From Nocardia niigatensis NBRC 100131 (GTDB lineage Bacteria; Actinomycetota; Actinomycetes; Mycobacteriales; Mycobacteriaceae): DNA of 64,000 nt. The notes under the pieces are model-generated. The model had not been told where the DNA came from and made no database searches. It saw only the letters and a program-made list of their open reading frames with translations. The stretch spans positions 40,730 to 104,729 of the forward strand of contig NZ_BAGC01000001.1 in the NCBI RefSeq assembly GCF_000308655.1, read 5' to 3'. Position numbers and translations under genes: made by a program. This document shows positions 34,183-42,771 of this stretch, piece after piece. The stretch's first letter is position 1. The number at the start of each line of letters is the position of its first letter.

Positions 34183-36501
34183 CTAGTTGGGTGCCGTCGC
34201 TGGGATAGGGGCGGCCTGGGGCGTGCCCGGCGCAGGGATGGACTTGCCCGGGATGGGGTCCTGGACCGCGCCGTAGTTCTTCAGGACGGTGGTGACGATC
34301 CCGGTGAGCTTGTTGAAGATCAGGGCGCCGTTCTGGAAGTCGGTGCGGACGCCGTCCGGAACCGGGTATTCGTTGCTGGTGGGCAGGCCGAGAAGCCCGG
34401 TGCCCGCGCCCAATTGCAGAAAGCGCTCCAGGATCTTGCCGACCACCGAGAAGATCTGACCCGTCGGCGAGGAATACACGTACCCATTGGTGAACTGGCC
34501 GTACTGACCGCCGTCGGCCAGGGTGATCGGTTCCGCTTTCGGTTGTCCCAGTAGACCGTTCGCGCCGCCCTGATCGTTCCAGTAGCGGGCGACCGGGCTG
34601 CGGTCGAGCATGTTCAGGATCTTCTGGGTGAGGTCGGCCAGGGCGGCCAGATCCGCCTGGTCGCCGGCGTCGGGGGCCGGAGCGGGGCCGGCCTGCGGAT
34701 TGCCCGCGTTCTGGCCGGGACGGACCCGCGCCGGACCGGGCTGCTCGGGCGCGTCGGTGCTGCCCGCGACGTCCTCGGCGATCTGCCGGATCTTGTCCAT
34801 CAGGGCATAGGCGGCGTCACCCGGGCAGGTGGTGTTGCCGACATCGCGGTGCGCGAAGATGTTCGGCAGCTTGACCGCTTGTCCCAGAGCGTATTTCGTG
34901 TAGTCGCTGCCCTCGGAGTACATGGTGGTCTGGCCCTCGGGATCGATGCCCGCCACCTTGGCGCGCCAGCCGATGTACTTGCCGATCGCCTGGATGGAGA
35001 CGTCGGTGGGCGCCTCGTCCTCGTAGTCGCCCATCAGCGCGACACCGGCGGTATTGATATTGAAGCCGCCCGCGTGCGCGCCCTCGACCGGCTTGTCCAG
35101 CCCGCCGTAGCGGCCCTCGAAGATCTGCCCGTACTTGTCGACCAGCGCGTTGTAGCCAATGTCGCACCAGCCCAGCGTCTTCGCGTGATACGAGTAGATG
35201 GCGCGCACGATGCCCGCGGACTCGGCCTTGGTGTAGTCGTTGCGACCGGCGGTGTGGTGCACCGTGATCGCGTTGACTGCGTCGTCGTAGGTGGGTTCCT
35301 CGCAGCGCAGCGATTCGTCCGCACCCCACTGCGCGCGGGTGATCACCTTGGGCCCGCCGCCCGGCAGTGGCGCGGCCACCGCGGAGAGGTTCTCGTCGAT
35401 GGTGCCGCGGCCCGGATCGATCAGCACCGCGGCCAGCTTCTCCAGATTGACCTGCGCCGGATCGGCCGAGCGGTCGTCGAGGGGCGTGGATTCGACGGGC
35501 GCGGCGGCCGGCTTGCGGGTCACCAGCATCTGCACGGTCTTGGTGTTGCCGACGTAGATCGGCTCGGTGCCGGTGCGCTTGCCCGGCGCTGGATGGTCCT
35601 TGCCGTTCTCGGTTTCGGCGTCGTACCAGGGTCCCCAGGTGCCGTCGGGGCGCTGGGCGCGGAGCTTGGTGGTGGTGCCGGCCAGATCCGTCGCGGTCAG
35701 CGCGACCATGCTGAACGGGGTGTCCCGGGTCAGCTCCTTGACCTGCGCGCCGACCTTGTCGACCAGGTCGGTGGGGACCGCGCCGGCGTTCAGCGCGGGG
35801 GTCCGTAGGTCACCGGTGAGACCGGGTACCGGGCGCGGGCCCGGGGCGGCCGGGTTGTCGGCGGTCGGAATGGGAGCCGGGACGGCGGAATCGGCTGGGG
35901 CGGCAGGTGTTCGGCTGCCCGGAGCCGGAGTAGGTGCTGGGGTCGTACTGCCCGGCGCCGGTGTGACGGCGGGAGTTGCTGGGGCGGAGGGGGTTTGGGT
36001 GGCCGTCGGCGCTGGAACTTCGGGCCCGGGCTCGGCGATGAAGCCGGGCACGCCCGGGGCGGTCTTCCGGGCGGAGCCAGGGGGGACAGGGTTGGCGTTG
36101 GGGAGCGAACCCGGCACCGTGGGGCGGGTGGAGCGCGGCGCGGGCCCGCCGGGCTGCTGCGAGTCGTTGAGTCGCGGTAGGGGGATCTCGGTGGGTAGTT
36201 GAACGCCCGGAATGAGATCCGGCGGGATCTGAATCGACCTGGGCAGCGGCAGCATGCGCAGATCGGACAGCCGCAGATCGGGCAGGTCCAGCCCGGTCAG
36301 CTCGCGCAGCGGCAGCACGATGTCGGGCACCGAGTCCAGGGCGACTTCGGCCATTTGTGCAGGTATAGCTGCCAGATTGCTTTCATCCGCGTTCCGGACA
36401 TCCCGGGAATCGCTCAGCGCCAGAATGCCGACGGGAGCGGACAGCGCGAGGACGGTGATGACCGGGAGCGTATAGGCAGGTCTCGGTTTGCGATACGGCA
36501 C
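34183..36501 (-). CDS. N-acetylmuramoyl-L-alanine amidase (PGRP domain) with LGFP repeats
   Basis: A 772-aa exported cell-wall protein. An N-terminal signal or anchor (YTLPVITVLALSAPVGILALS) is followed by a Pro/Ala-rich spacer to about residue 240. The amidase/PGRP domain holds the zinc ligands in VHHTAGRNDYTKAESAG and FAHRDVGNTTCPGDAAY, with GYNALVDKYGQIFEGR. The C-terminus carries LGFP-like units (NGLLGQPKAEP, GLLGLPTSNEYP) thought to bind the mycolyl-arabinogalactan wall. It resembles Rv3811 of M. tuberculosis, located near glf there too. It should cleave peptidoglycan stem peptides. Confidence 0.92.
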   Translation of the reverse strand: MPYRKPRPAYTLPVITVLALSAPVGILALSDSRDVRNADESNLAAIPAQMAEVALDSVPDIVLPLRELTGLDLPDLRLSDLRMLPLPRSIQIPPDLIPGVQLPTEIPLPRLNDSQQPGGPAPRSTRPTVPGSLPNANPVPPGSARKTAPGVPGFIAEPGPEVPAPTATQTPSAPATPAVTPAPGSTTPAPTPAPGSRTPAAPADSAVPAPIPTADNPAAPGPRPVPGLTGDLRTPALNAGAVPTDLVDKVGAQVKELTRDTPFSMVALTATDLAGTTTKLRAQRPDGTWGPWYDAETENGKDHPAPGKRTGTEPIYVGNTKTVQMLVTRKPAAAPVESTPLDDRSADPAQVNLEKLAAVLIDPGRGTIDENLSAVAAPLPGGGPKVITRAQWGADESLRCEEPTYDDAVNAITVHHTAGRNDYTKAESAGIVRAIYSYHAKTLGWCDIGYNALVDKYGQIFEGRYGGLDKPVEGAHAGGFNINTAGVALMGDYEDEAPTDVSIQAIGKYIGWRAKVAGIDPEGQTTMYSEGSDYTKYALGQAVKLPNIFAHRDVGNTTCPGDAAYALMDKIRQIAEDVAGSTDAPEQPGPARVRPGQNAGNPQAGPAPAPDAGDQADLAALADLTQKILNMLDRSPVARYWNDQGGANGLLGQPKAEPITLADGGQYGQFTNGYVYSSPTGQIFSVVGKILERFLQLGAGTGLLGLPTSNEYPVPDGVRTDFQNGALIFNKLTGIVTTVLKNYGAVQDPIPGKSIPAPGTPQAAPIPATAPN

Positions 36502-36673
36502 AACAGTCTCCCATTCAGGTAAATCCGTCTAAGCGCGCCCGGAGCTCGAGCTTGCTACTTGGCGCATCAACGATCACACTAGTCCCTACTGTCACATTCC
36601 CTAGACGTATGGTTGAGGCTTAGTTTTTGAGTAACTCGAATGTAGCTTCGGCTCTCGACAGAACGGGTATGAC

Positions 36674-38083
36674 ATGCCGAACGGGTACCTAGCCGAGCGC
36701 CGTAGAAGGCGCGGTCTGCTCACCCTGTCCCTCATCGTCGCGGCTACCACCGGCGGCACCGCCCTGCTGGTCTGGGCCTGGCCCGACAATTCCTTCCTCT
36801 TCACCGCCGGCGCCGGTCACGGCCGCGGCCTGAGCCAGAACGGCGCCTTCGACAAGGCGGCCGCCGGTTGGAACGCCGACCGCATCCTGGCCAACTACTA
36901 CGCAGGCGCCGACCTGGCCGAGATCGGCCAGACCACGGTCCGCGTCCGCCTCATGGAGCAGGACGACAAGACCCTCGACCTCGCCTCCGACTCCGTCTTC
37001 TACGTCGCCGGCCGCCGTGTCATCCCCGGCCAGGCCGCGCATCTGACGCCCACCGCCGCCGGCGCCGACGTCACCATCACCCAGGGCTGCGACGGCGACA
37101 CCCTCTGGGAGGGCAATACCGACGACCCGTGGGCCTACCCGGTCACCGACGGCACCGACCGTCCCGCCGGCGAGCAGCTCGAGATCTGCGGCGGCAACGC
37201 CTACCGCGGTGTCCTCGGCGTGGCCCTGGACAACGGCTCCCCCCGCACCGTCAACGAGGTCGATCTCGACGACTACCTCAAGGGTGTGGTCCCCGCCGAG
37301 ATGGTCGCCGGCTGGGCCGACAAGGGCGGCACCGAGGCGCTGCGCGCCCAGGCCATCGCCGCCCGCTCCTACGCCCTCGCCGAGGAGCGCTACTCCTACG
37401 CCCAGACCTGCGACACCGAGGACTGCCAGATGTACCTCGGCACCGACAAGGAAGACCCTCGCACCACCGACGCCGTCGAGGCCACCTCCGGTCGAATCCT
37501 GGTGCGCGACAACCGCATCCTCCGCGCCGAATACTCCGCCGCCCCTGACGGCGGCCTCCCGACCCCGGCCTCCGCCATGGAAGTCGGCCCCGCCCTCTCC
37601 GACTTCCCTGCCGCCACCCCCGAACTCCCCTTCCCCAACCCGCAGTCACCTCAAACCCAGCCCACCCCAACAGAATCCGACCCCACCACGCCCGTCTCTC
37701 CAGACGCCGCCACTCCGGTCCCCGCGACCCCGGACGCGGCACTCCCGACCTACACCGACCCGACCAAAACCACCCCGGTCACCCAAACCCCCGCCACCCC
37801 AGGCAATTCCACCCCGGCCACCCCGATCCACCCCGCCCCCGAAAACCGCACCCGACTCAACATCCCCCTCCCTTCCCCCGGCAGCGCCGACCCCAACTCC
37901 ATCCTCGCCAACCCCCGACCAGCCCCATCCCCCGCCGGCGCCCTCAACCCGGCAATCCCCACCGCAACCCCGTCCCCCCGAACCACCTCCACCCCAACCC
38001 CACCCACCTCCCCGTCCCCGGTCCCCGCCTACGCCCCAGCACAGCCGACGGCTCCTGCACTGGTGAACCAATCTCCGGAATAG
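36674..38083 (+). CDS. SpoIID/LytB domain protein with long Pro/Thr-rich tail
   Basis: A 469-aa exported protein from ATG 36674. One N-terminal membrane segment (GLLTLSLIVAATTGGTALLVWAW) precedes a SpoIID-like domain (about residues 45-300), with GHGRGLSQNGAFDKAA, VDLDDYLKGVVPAEM and ALRAQAIAARSYAL. The usual end of the domain is EYSAAPDGG here. Beyond residue 305 the protein is an extended Pro/Thr/Ser-rich tail of about 165 residues, probably spanning or anchoring in the cell wall. SpoIID enzymes cleave glycan strands; activity here is not certain. Confidence 0.87.
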   Translation: MPNGYLAERRRRRGLLTLSLIVAATTGGTALLVWAWPDNSFLFTAGAGHGRGLSQNGAFDKAAAGWNADRILANYYAGADLAEIGQTTVRVRLMEQDDKTLDLASDSVFYVAGRRVIPGQAAHLTPTAAGADVTITQGCDGDTLWEGNTDDPWAYPVTDGTDRPAGEQLEICGGNAYRGVLGVALDNGSPRTVNEVDLDDYLKGVVPAEMVAGWADKGGTEALRAQAIAARSYALAEERYSYAQTCDTEDCQMYLGTDKEDPRTTDAVEATSGRILVRDNRILRAEYSAAPDGGLPTPASAMEVGPALSDFPAATPELPFPNPQSPQTQPTPTESDPTTPVSPDAATPVPATPDAALPTYTDPTKTTPVTQTPATPGNSTPATPIHPAPENRTRLNIPLPSPGSADPNSILANPRPAPSPAGALNPAIPTATPSPRTTSTPTPPTSPSPVPAYAPAQPTAPALVNQSPE

Positions 38084-38281
38084 TTGGCACGAATAGTCAT
38101 TGTCAACTTGTCTGCTGTCACTTCTGATCTGCACCTCAGTGGCGCGAAATGCAGGATGATCGGAAGGGGATGTCGAAGGCCTGGTCCAGGCCGGCCAAGG
38201 TGATTATCTGTTGAACGTGGAGTGGAGTTCGAGGTAGCCGATGTCTTTTCCGATAAGTGAGGCTACTTCTCATGAAGGAAG

Positions 38282-38806
38282 GTGGTGATTACCTCGTTGC
38301 TCCCTATCTGCGATGAATTGTCGGCCGATCGAATCGCCTACATGGATGTCGATCTCGTTTCCGGTGAGTGGTATGAAGTCACGGATGTCGGCGGCAAGAT
38401 GATGACGGGGCTGGTGCTTGTGGCCTTCAGGATGGAGAGGATGGCCCAGAAGGTGACAATCCGAGGTGGGTCACCGGAGGCAGTCCAGTACCTGGATGTA
38501 TCGGACACTGGTTCAATACTGCGGTGGCATGCGGAGAATTATCCATCGGTGCGCGCCGAGATCTGGCTTTCCCCCGAATCGGATGAAGGCGGGTTCGCGC
38601 GTAAGGGCTTGATCGCCAGTTCCGGTGATTCTGTGGATATGGTGGTCATTGAGCGAACGGACGTCGATGGCGACCTGATATCCGAAGAGTTTCATACGGC
38701 GGCGGAGTTGATCGAGCGCGTGGAGTACAGGTACAACTCCGACAAGGAGATCATCGAGACCAGAACGTATGATCGGCATGGCGCAAACATGATCGACGGC
38801 AGGTAA
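38282..38806 (+). CDS. hypothetical protein, 174 aa, GC-poorer gene
   Basis: GTG 38282 with GAAGGAAG just upstream. A soluble acidic protein with mixed alpha/beta character (MDVDLVSGEWYEVTDVG, RVEYRYNSDKEIIETRTYD). I do not recognise a family. Codon use is visibly less GC-biased than the neighbours, many third positions being A or T, which suggests acquisition from another source. A strong terminator follows. A short palindrome GGCCTGG-T-CCAGGCC lies about 90 bases upstream. Confidence 0.7.
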   Translation: MVITSLLPICDELSADRIAYMDVDLVSGEWYEVTDVGGKMMTGLVLVAFRMERMAQKVTIRGGSPEAVQYLDVSDTGSILRWHAENYPSVRAEIWLSPESDEGGFARKGLIASSGDSVDMVVIERTDVDGDLISEEFHTAAELIERVEYRYNSDKEIIETRTYDRHGANMIDGR

Positions 38807-38819
38807 TTTCGACCCGCGA

Positions 38820-38850
38820 AGGCGGCGCTCTCGATAAGAGGGCGCCGCCT
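38820..38850. terminator. hairpin between the orphan gene and marR
   Basis: AGGCGGCGC (38820-38828) pairs with GCGCCGCCT (38842-38850), extended by CTC/GAG towards the loop and followed by TTGG. It sits between convergent stops. Confidence 0.75.
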
Positions 38851-38858
38851 TTGGTGTT

Positions 38859-39359
38859 TCAGTCCAGGGTCAGGTCGCCGAGGGATTCGGCGAACTTGCG
38901 CAGTAGGGGGATGAGGGCTTCGCGGTCGGCGGGGGAGAGGTCGGCCAGGAGGCGTTGTTCGTTTTCCATGTGTAAGGGGAGGATTCGGTCGATCAGGGCT
39001 CGGCCGGAGTCGGTGAGGTGGACCTGGATGGCTCGGCGGTCCTTGGGGTCGGGGACTCGTTCGACCCAGCCTTTAGCGGTCAGGCGGTCGATGCGGTTGG
39101 TGATGGCGCCGGAGGTGATCATGGCGGCCTTGTTGAGGGCGCCTGCGCTGAGGCCGGATTCGTTGCCGGAGCGGCGGAGGGTGGCGAGGACGTCGAACTC
39201 CCAGCGTTCCAGGCCCTGGGTGCGGAAGAAGTCGGAGAGCTCGCGGTCGACGATGCGGCCCAGGCGGGCGAGGCGGCCGAAGATCTCCATGGGGGAGGTG
39301 TCGACGTCGGGGCGCTGCTGACGCCAGGCGGCGGTGATCTGGTCGACGGCGTCGGGCAC
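38859..39359 (-). CDS. MarR family transcriptional regulator
   Basis: A 166-aa winged-helix regulator. GTG 39359 (VPDAVDQITAAWRQQRPD) is chosen because GAGAGGAGG lies 8 bases upstream and the sequence matches actinobacterial MarR N-termini; ATG 39398 would place the start inside an operator. The DNA-binding part contains LSAGALNKAAMITSGAITNRIDRL and the wing DPKDRRAIQVHLTDSG. It is divergent from the EamA transporter and SDR genes, and two related palindromes lie between them, so it probably represses both itself and the transporter operon. Confidence 0.9.
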   Translation of the reverse strand: MPDAVDQITAAWRQQRPDVDTSPMEIFGRLARLGRIVDRELSDFFRTQGLERWEFDVLATLRRSGNESGLSAGALNKAAMITSGAITNRIDRLTAKGWVERVPDPKDRRAIQVHLTDSGRALIDRILPLHMENEQRLLADLSPADREALIPLLRKFAESLGDLTLD

Positions 39360-39388
39360 CGGCGGCCTCCTCTCGGGCGGCGGAATAA

Positions 39389-39404
39389 ATCTCAACATTG
39401 AAAT
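39389..39404. promoter_or_regulatory. MarR operator, imperfect copy (O2)
   Basis: ATCTCAACATTGAAAT matches the perfect palindrome at 39434-39449 in 14 of 16 positions. It is 30 bases upstream of the marR start. Confidence 0.65.
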
Positions 39405-39433
39405 ACTTGACGGTGAGGTATCCAGATGGTGTT

Positions 39434-39449
39434 ATCTCAACGTTGAGAT
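39434..39449. promoter_or_regulatory. MarR operator, perfect palindrome (O1)
   Basis: ATCTCAACGTTGAGAT is a perfect 16-bp palindrome of the kind MarR-family dimers bind. It lies 20 bases upstream of the EamA start codon. The 45-bp centre-to-centre distance to O2 would allow repression of both divergent promoters. Confidence 0.75.
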
Positions 39450-39468
39450 TATCAATGAGGAGCTATCG

Positions 39469-40401
39469 ATGACCACCGCACGCGCCGGAGCCGCCGGACT
39501 CGCCGGGACGCTCGCCCTCACCGGGCTCGCGCCGCTGGTCTGGGGATCCACCTACGCCGTCACGACGACCTTCCTGCCGCCCGATCGGCCCATGTTCACC
39601 GCGCTCATGCGGGTGCTGCCCGCTGGCCTGCTGCTGCTGGCCATCACGCGGAAACTGCCGCACGGGCAATGGATTTCCCGCGCGCTGGTGCTGGGCGGGC
39701 TGAACATCGGCGTCTTCACGGCGCTGCTCTTCGTGGCCGCCTACCGGCTGCCGGGCGGGGTGGCGGCGGTGCTCGCCGCGGCCGCACCGCTGTTCGCGGT
39801 CGGATTCGCCGCACTCGGCCTCAATGAGCGGCTCACCGTGCGCAAGGTGGCGGCGGCGCTGATCGGGCTGGTCGGCGTGGCACTCGTCGTACTCAGGGCC
39901 ACAGCGACTCTCGACACCCTCGGCATCATCGCCGGGCTGGTGGCCGCCATCGCCATGGCCGGGGGCACCGTCCTGACCAAGCGCTGGGGACGACCCGAGG
40001 GCATCGGGCCGCTGGCCATGACGGGCTGGCAGCTCACCGCCGGCGGACTCCTGCTGCTGCCGGTCGCCGCCCTCGTGGAGGGCGCGCCGCCCGCGCTGGA
40101 CGGCCGGGCCATCGGCGGCTACCTCTACCTCGGCCTGATCGGCACCGCGGCCGCCTACGCGCTGTGGTTCCGGGGCATCGCCAAGGCCAATGCCACCTCG
40201 GTGGCCTTCCTCGGCCTGCTCAGCCCGCTGTCGGCGGCCGTCATCGGCTGGGCCGCGCTCGGCCAGGCACTGGCCCCGCTGCAGATCCTGGGCATGGCCA
40301 TCGCGCTGGGCGGCACCCTGCTCGGCCAGACCGGATCCACGCCCCGCACAACGGAACCCGCGAAGCAAGCCGACACCTCCACGACCCGCGTCGCGGCCTG
40401 A
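39469..40401 (+). CDS. EamA (DMT) family transporter
   Basis: A 310-aa protein from ATG 39469, with GAGGAGC 7 bases upstream. Ten hydrophobic segments in two EamA repeats; the first starts ALTGLAPLVWGSTYAVTT and the second IAMAGGTVLTKRWGRP. Members export amino acids, purine derivatives or drugs. The gene is directly downstream of a perfect MarR operator and 32 bases ahead of the SDR gene, forming a small inducible unit. Substrate unknown. Confidence 0.9.
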   Translation: MTTARAGAAGLAGTLALTGLAPLVWGSTYAVTTTFLPPDRPMFTALMRVLPAGLLLLAITRKLPHGQWISRALVLGGLNIGVFTALLFVAAYRLPGGVAAVLAAAAPLFAVGFAALGLNERLTVRKVAAALIGLVGVALVVLRATATLDTLGIIAGLVAAIAMAGGTVLTKRWGRPEGIGPLAMTGWQLTAGGLLLLPVAALVEGAPPALDGRAIGGYLYLGLIGTAAAYALWFRGIAKANATSVAFLGLLSPLSAAVIGWAALGQALAPLQILGMAIALGGTLLGQTGSTPRTTEPAKQADTSTTRVAA

Positions 40402-40433
40402 CGCGGAACCATCTCCCGAAGGAGCGAAAGACC

Positions 40434-41072
40434 ATGCAGATCACAGTGTTCGGAGCGAGTGGCGACGCAGGGAGCCGGGTCGTCGCGGAGGCTCTGAGCC
40501 GGGGTCACCGGGTGCGGGCGGTCGCGCGCACCGCGGATAGGCTACGAACCCTGCCGGAGCAGGTGGAGGTGTGGACCGGCAATGCCGCCGATCCCGCCGA
40601 TGTCGAGAAGGCCGCGGCCGGCAGCGATGTCGTGGTCAGCGCGACCCGCCCGGCCCCGGGCCGCGAGCACGAACTGGCCGACGTCGCCGCCGCACTGCTG
40701 GCAGGTCTGGCGGACAGCGGGATTCGGCTGCTGGTGATCGGCGGCGCGGGCAGCCTCACTGTCGCGGGGACCGGCAAGACCCTCACCGAGCAGCCGGGCT
40801 TCCCGGCCGAACTGGTGCCCATCGCCGAGGGCGGCAGCCGCCAGCTCGAGGTGTTCCGGACGACCCCGCACGCGGTGAACTGGGCCTATGTCAGCCCGGC
40901 CGCACTGTTCGAACCCGGCGAGCGCACCGGCGCCTACCGCCTCGGCCGGGACGACCTGCTCACCGACGACCAGGGCAATTCGGCGATCTCCATGGAGGAC
41001 ATGGCCATCGCCCTGCTCGACGAGATCGAGCAGCCCGCGCACCACCGGACCCGGTTCACCGTCGGCTACTGA
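40434..41072 (+). CDS. NAD(P)H-binding atypical SDR protein
   Basis: A 212-aa protein from ATG 40434 with GAAGGAGCG upstream. The Rossmann motif VFGASGDAGSRVVAEAL starts at residue 5, and VVVSATRPAPGRE and LLVIGGAGSL mark the NAD(P)-binding fold of atypical short-chain dehydrogenases (NmrA/YwnB-like). It lacks the classical YxxxK pair in clear form. Co-transcription with the EamA transporter under MarR suggests a role in stress or xenobiotic response. Confidence 0.88.
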   Translation: MQITVFGASGDAGSRVVAEALSRGHRVRAVARTADRLRTLPEQVEVWTGNAADPADVEKAAAGSDVVVSATRPAPGREHELADVAAALLAGLADSGIRLLVIGGAGSLTVAGTGKTLTEQPGFPAELVPIAEGGSRQLEVFRTTPHAVNWAYVSPAALFEPGERTGAYRLGRDDLLTDDQGNSAISMEDMAIALLDEIEQPAHHRTRFTVGY

Positions 41073-41130
41073 AGATTCATCGTCGGCTACCGAAAAGCCT
41101 TACGGCACAACAGAATACCTGCCGAACGCA

Positions 41131-41169
41131 CCGCGGGGCGTGACCGGAGTACCCGGTCACGCCCCGCGG
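41131..41169. terminator. perfect 17-bp hairpin between SDR and protease genes
   Basis: CCGCGGGGCGTGACCGG (41131-41147) and its exact complement (41153-41169) enclose the loop AGTAC. It lies between convergent genes, ending 19 bases before the protease stop. Confidence 0.85.
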
Positions 41170-41188
41170 CGTGGAACTGTCTCGGAGA

Positions 41189-41920
41189 TCAGGCGACGTG
41201 GAAGCCCGCGCCCGCCCCGCCCTGGCTGTCGATATCCGCCAGCACGCTGCTGATATTGGTGGCCAGCTCCGGCTCGTGGATCAGGTTGCCGCCGCCGGTG
41301 CACAGCGGCAGCTCGACGCTGACCGGCCCGGCGTTGAAGTCGGTGCCCGCCACCACCATGCCGATCAGCTGGTCGCCGCGCAGCACCGGCGCGCCGGAGT
41401 CACCGTGGTTGGCGCACACCTGGCTGCGGAAGTAGGTGGACCTGGTCTCCCAGACCGGGCCGCAGGTGAAGCCCGTGGTGCGGCCGTTCTTGCAGACGTT
41501 CTCACCGATCTGCGGCGGGGCGCCGACCGAGTTGATCACCGACTGCGCGACCTGGCGGGTCGGGTTCACCCGGTCCGGGTTGAACACGATGATGCCCCAG
41601 TCCATCTCCTCGCCCTTGGCGGCGATGACGCCGATGCCCCCGGAGCGGGTGTACTCGGCCGCGATGCGCGCGCCGACCTCGCCGCAGTGGCCGGCGGTCA
41701 GGCCCACGAGCTGGTTCTTGTTGTCGTAGCCGATGGCGGTGATGGTGCACTCACTGACCGAGTTGGCGTCGGTGAGGTCCTCGACGTAGACGCCGGAACC
41801 GCCGCCGAGCACGACCGGTGCGGCCGCGTCCGCGGGCCCGGCGAACAGGAGCGTGGAGCTCACGGCGGTGGCGGCAACGGCCGCCCAGTGCAGAACTCGG
41901 GCGCGGCCCGCAGACAACAT
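41189..41920 (-). CDS. secreted trypsin-like serine protease
   Basis: A 243-aa exported protease of the chymotrypsin fold. ATG 41920 (MLSAGRARVLHWAAVAA) gives a signal peptide ending near AGPADA. Catalytic residues are visible: His in LTAGHCGEVG, Asp in EEMDWGIIVFN and Ser in NHGDSGAPVLRGD. Paired cysteines (SECTITA/AGHCGE, FTCGPV/SQVCANH) suggest disulfides. There is no long propeptide, unlike alpha-lytic protease. It resembles actinobacterial S1 proteases; the substrate is unknown. Confidence 0.9.
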   Translation of the reverse strand: MLSAGRARVLHWAAVAATAVSSTLLFAGPADAAAPVVLGGGSGVYVEDLTDANSVSECTITAIGYDNKNQLVGLTAGHCGEVGARIAAEYTRSGGIGVIAAKGEEMDWGIIVFNPDRVNPTRQVAQSVINSVGAPPQIGENVCKNGRTTGFTCGPVWETRSTYFRSQVCANHGDSGAPVLRGDQLIGMVVAGTDFNAGPVSVELPLCTGGGNLIHEPELATNISSVLADIDSQGGAGAGFHVA

Positions 41921-42206
41921 TGGGTTTTCCTCATCCCCCGAATATCGAAATTCGTGCGCGCGCGGAAATCGGGAGTCCGGTAGCGCGCGCGAGGAGCCTC
42001 TCACGCCCGCCTACCGGGCGCAAGTCTCGTCCGGGCCGACCGATTGGGTGACCTATTCGGAAGGCTTTGCCCGCCAGCCGGTTCCGATGTGAAACCGACT
42101 TGGCCCGGTCGGTGGTCCGTGATAGAACTCCGGGCAGTGGTGATCGCACCATGGGAGTGCAACCGGAGCGGCCTTTTCCGCCGCTGCCGAATGGGGAGAA
42201 TTTCTA

Positions 42207-42659
42207 ATGGCTTTTTCGGGCAAACTCGCCCTGACCATGTTCGTTTCGGCTGCCGCCGTGCTGATTTCGACGGTGGGGGCCGGCACCGCGAGCGCCGAGC
42301 GGGGACCGGACGGGTCGCTGTACGGCTCGCTCGCGATGAGCACCGACGGGGGCACCTTCTACGGCGCGGCCTGGAACTACCCGAACTGGGGCGGCTCCGA
42401 CGCCGACGCGCTGAGCCAGTGCGCGCACCGCGGCTGCAAGATCATGGTGCAGTTCCGGGACGGCTGCGGCGCCATCGCCGAGAGCGCCGACCACACCTAC
42501 TACTACGGCGGTTCGGGCAGCAACCGCGCCGAGGCCGAGCAGGATGCCATGAACCGGCTGACCAACTGGATGCCCGCGCCGGCGGCCATGTTCGGCAGCT
42601 CGGCCCCGGCGAAGCAGTCTGTGCACATCCGCTACAGCCAGTGCACCGACGGCGCATAG
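42207..42659 (+). CDS. secreted DUF4189 domain protein
   Basis: A 150-aa protein with signal peptide MAFSGKLALTMFVSAAAVLI ending near GTASA. The mature part has YGSLAMSTDGGTFYGAAWNY, ALSQCAHRGCKIMVQF and DGCGAIAESAD, the Cys-containing DUF4189 pattern of small exported proteins in mycobacteria and Nocardia. Function unknown. It is followed by a MerR-type promoter but no clear terminator. Confidence 0.88.
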   Translation: MAFSGKLALTMFVSAAAVLISTVGAGTASAERGPDGSLYGSLAMSTDGGTFYGAAWNYPNWGGSDADALSQCAHRGCKIMVQFRDGCGAIAESADHTYYYGGSGSNRAEAEQDAMNRLTNWMPAPAAMFGSSAPAKQSVHIRYSQCTDGA

Positions 42660-42699
42660 GCCGTCGGCCGCGCCTGGACGGGCGCATACTGGTCGAGGC

Positions 42700-42730
42700 T
42701 TGACTTTGACGCAACGTCAACTTGCATCCT
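42700..42730 (+). promoter_or_regulatory. MerR-type promoter with operator palindrome
   Basis: TTGACG-CAA-CGTCAA (42706-42720) is a perfect 6-bp-arm palindrome directly after a -35-like TTGACT (42700-42705). A -10-like CATCCT lies at 42725-42730, giving the 19-base spacer typical of MerR-controlled promoters. The TipA/MerR gene starts at 42772, so autoregulation is likely. Confidence 0.55.
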
Positions 42731-42771
42731 GAATTCGTCGAGGAGAACGAGGGGAAACGAAAGGCCCGGAC

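Noticed and set aside
38171..38260. Very short frames upstream of the orphan gene at 38282
   Set aside because: Fourteen to twenty-five codons with no conserved features; cannot be separated from chance.
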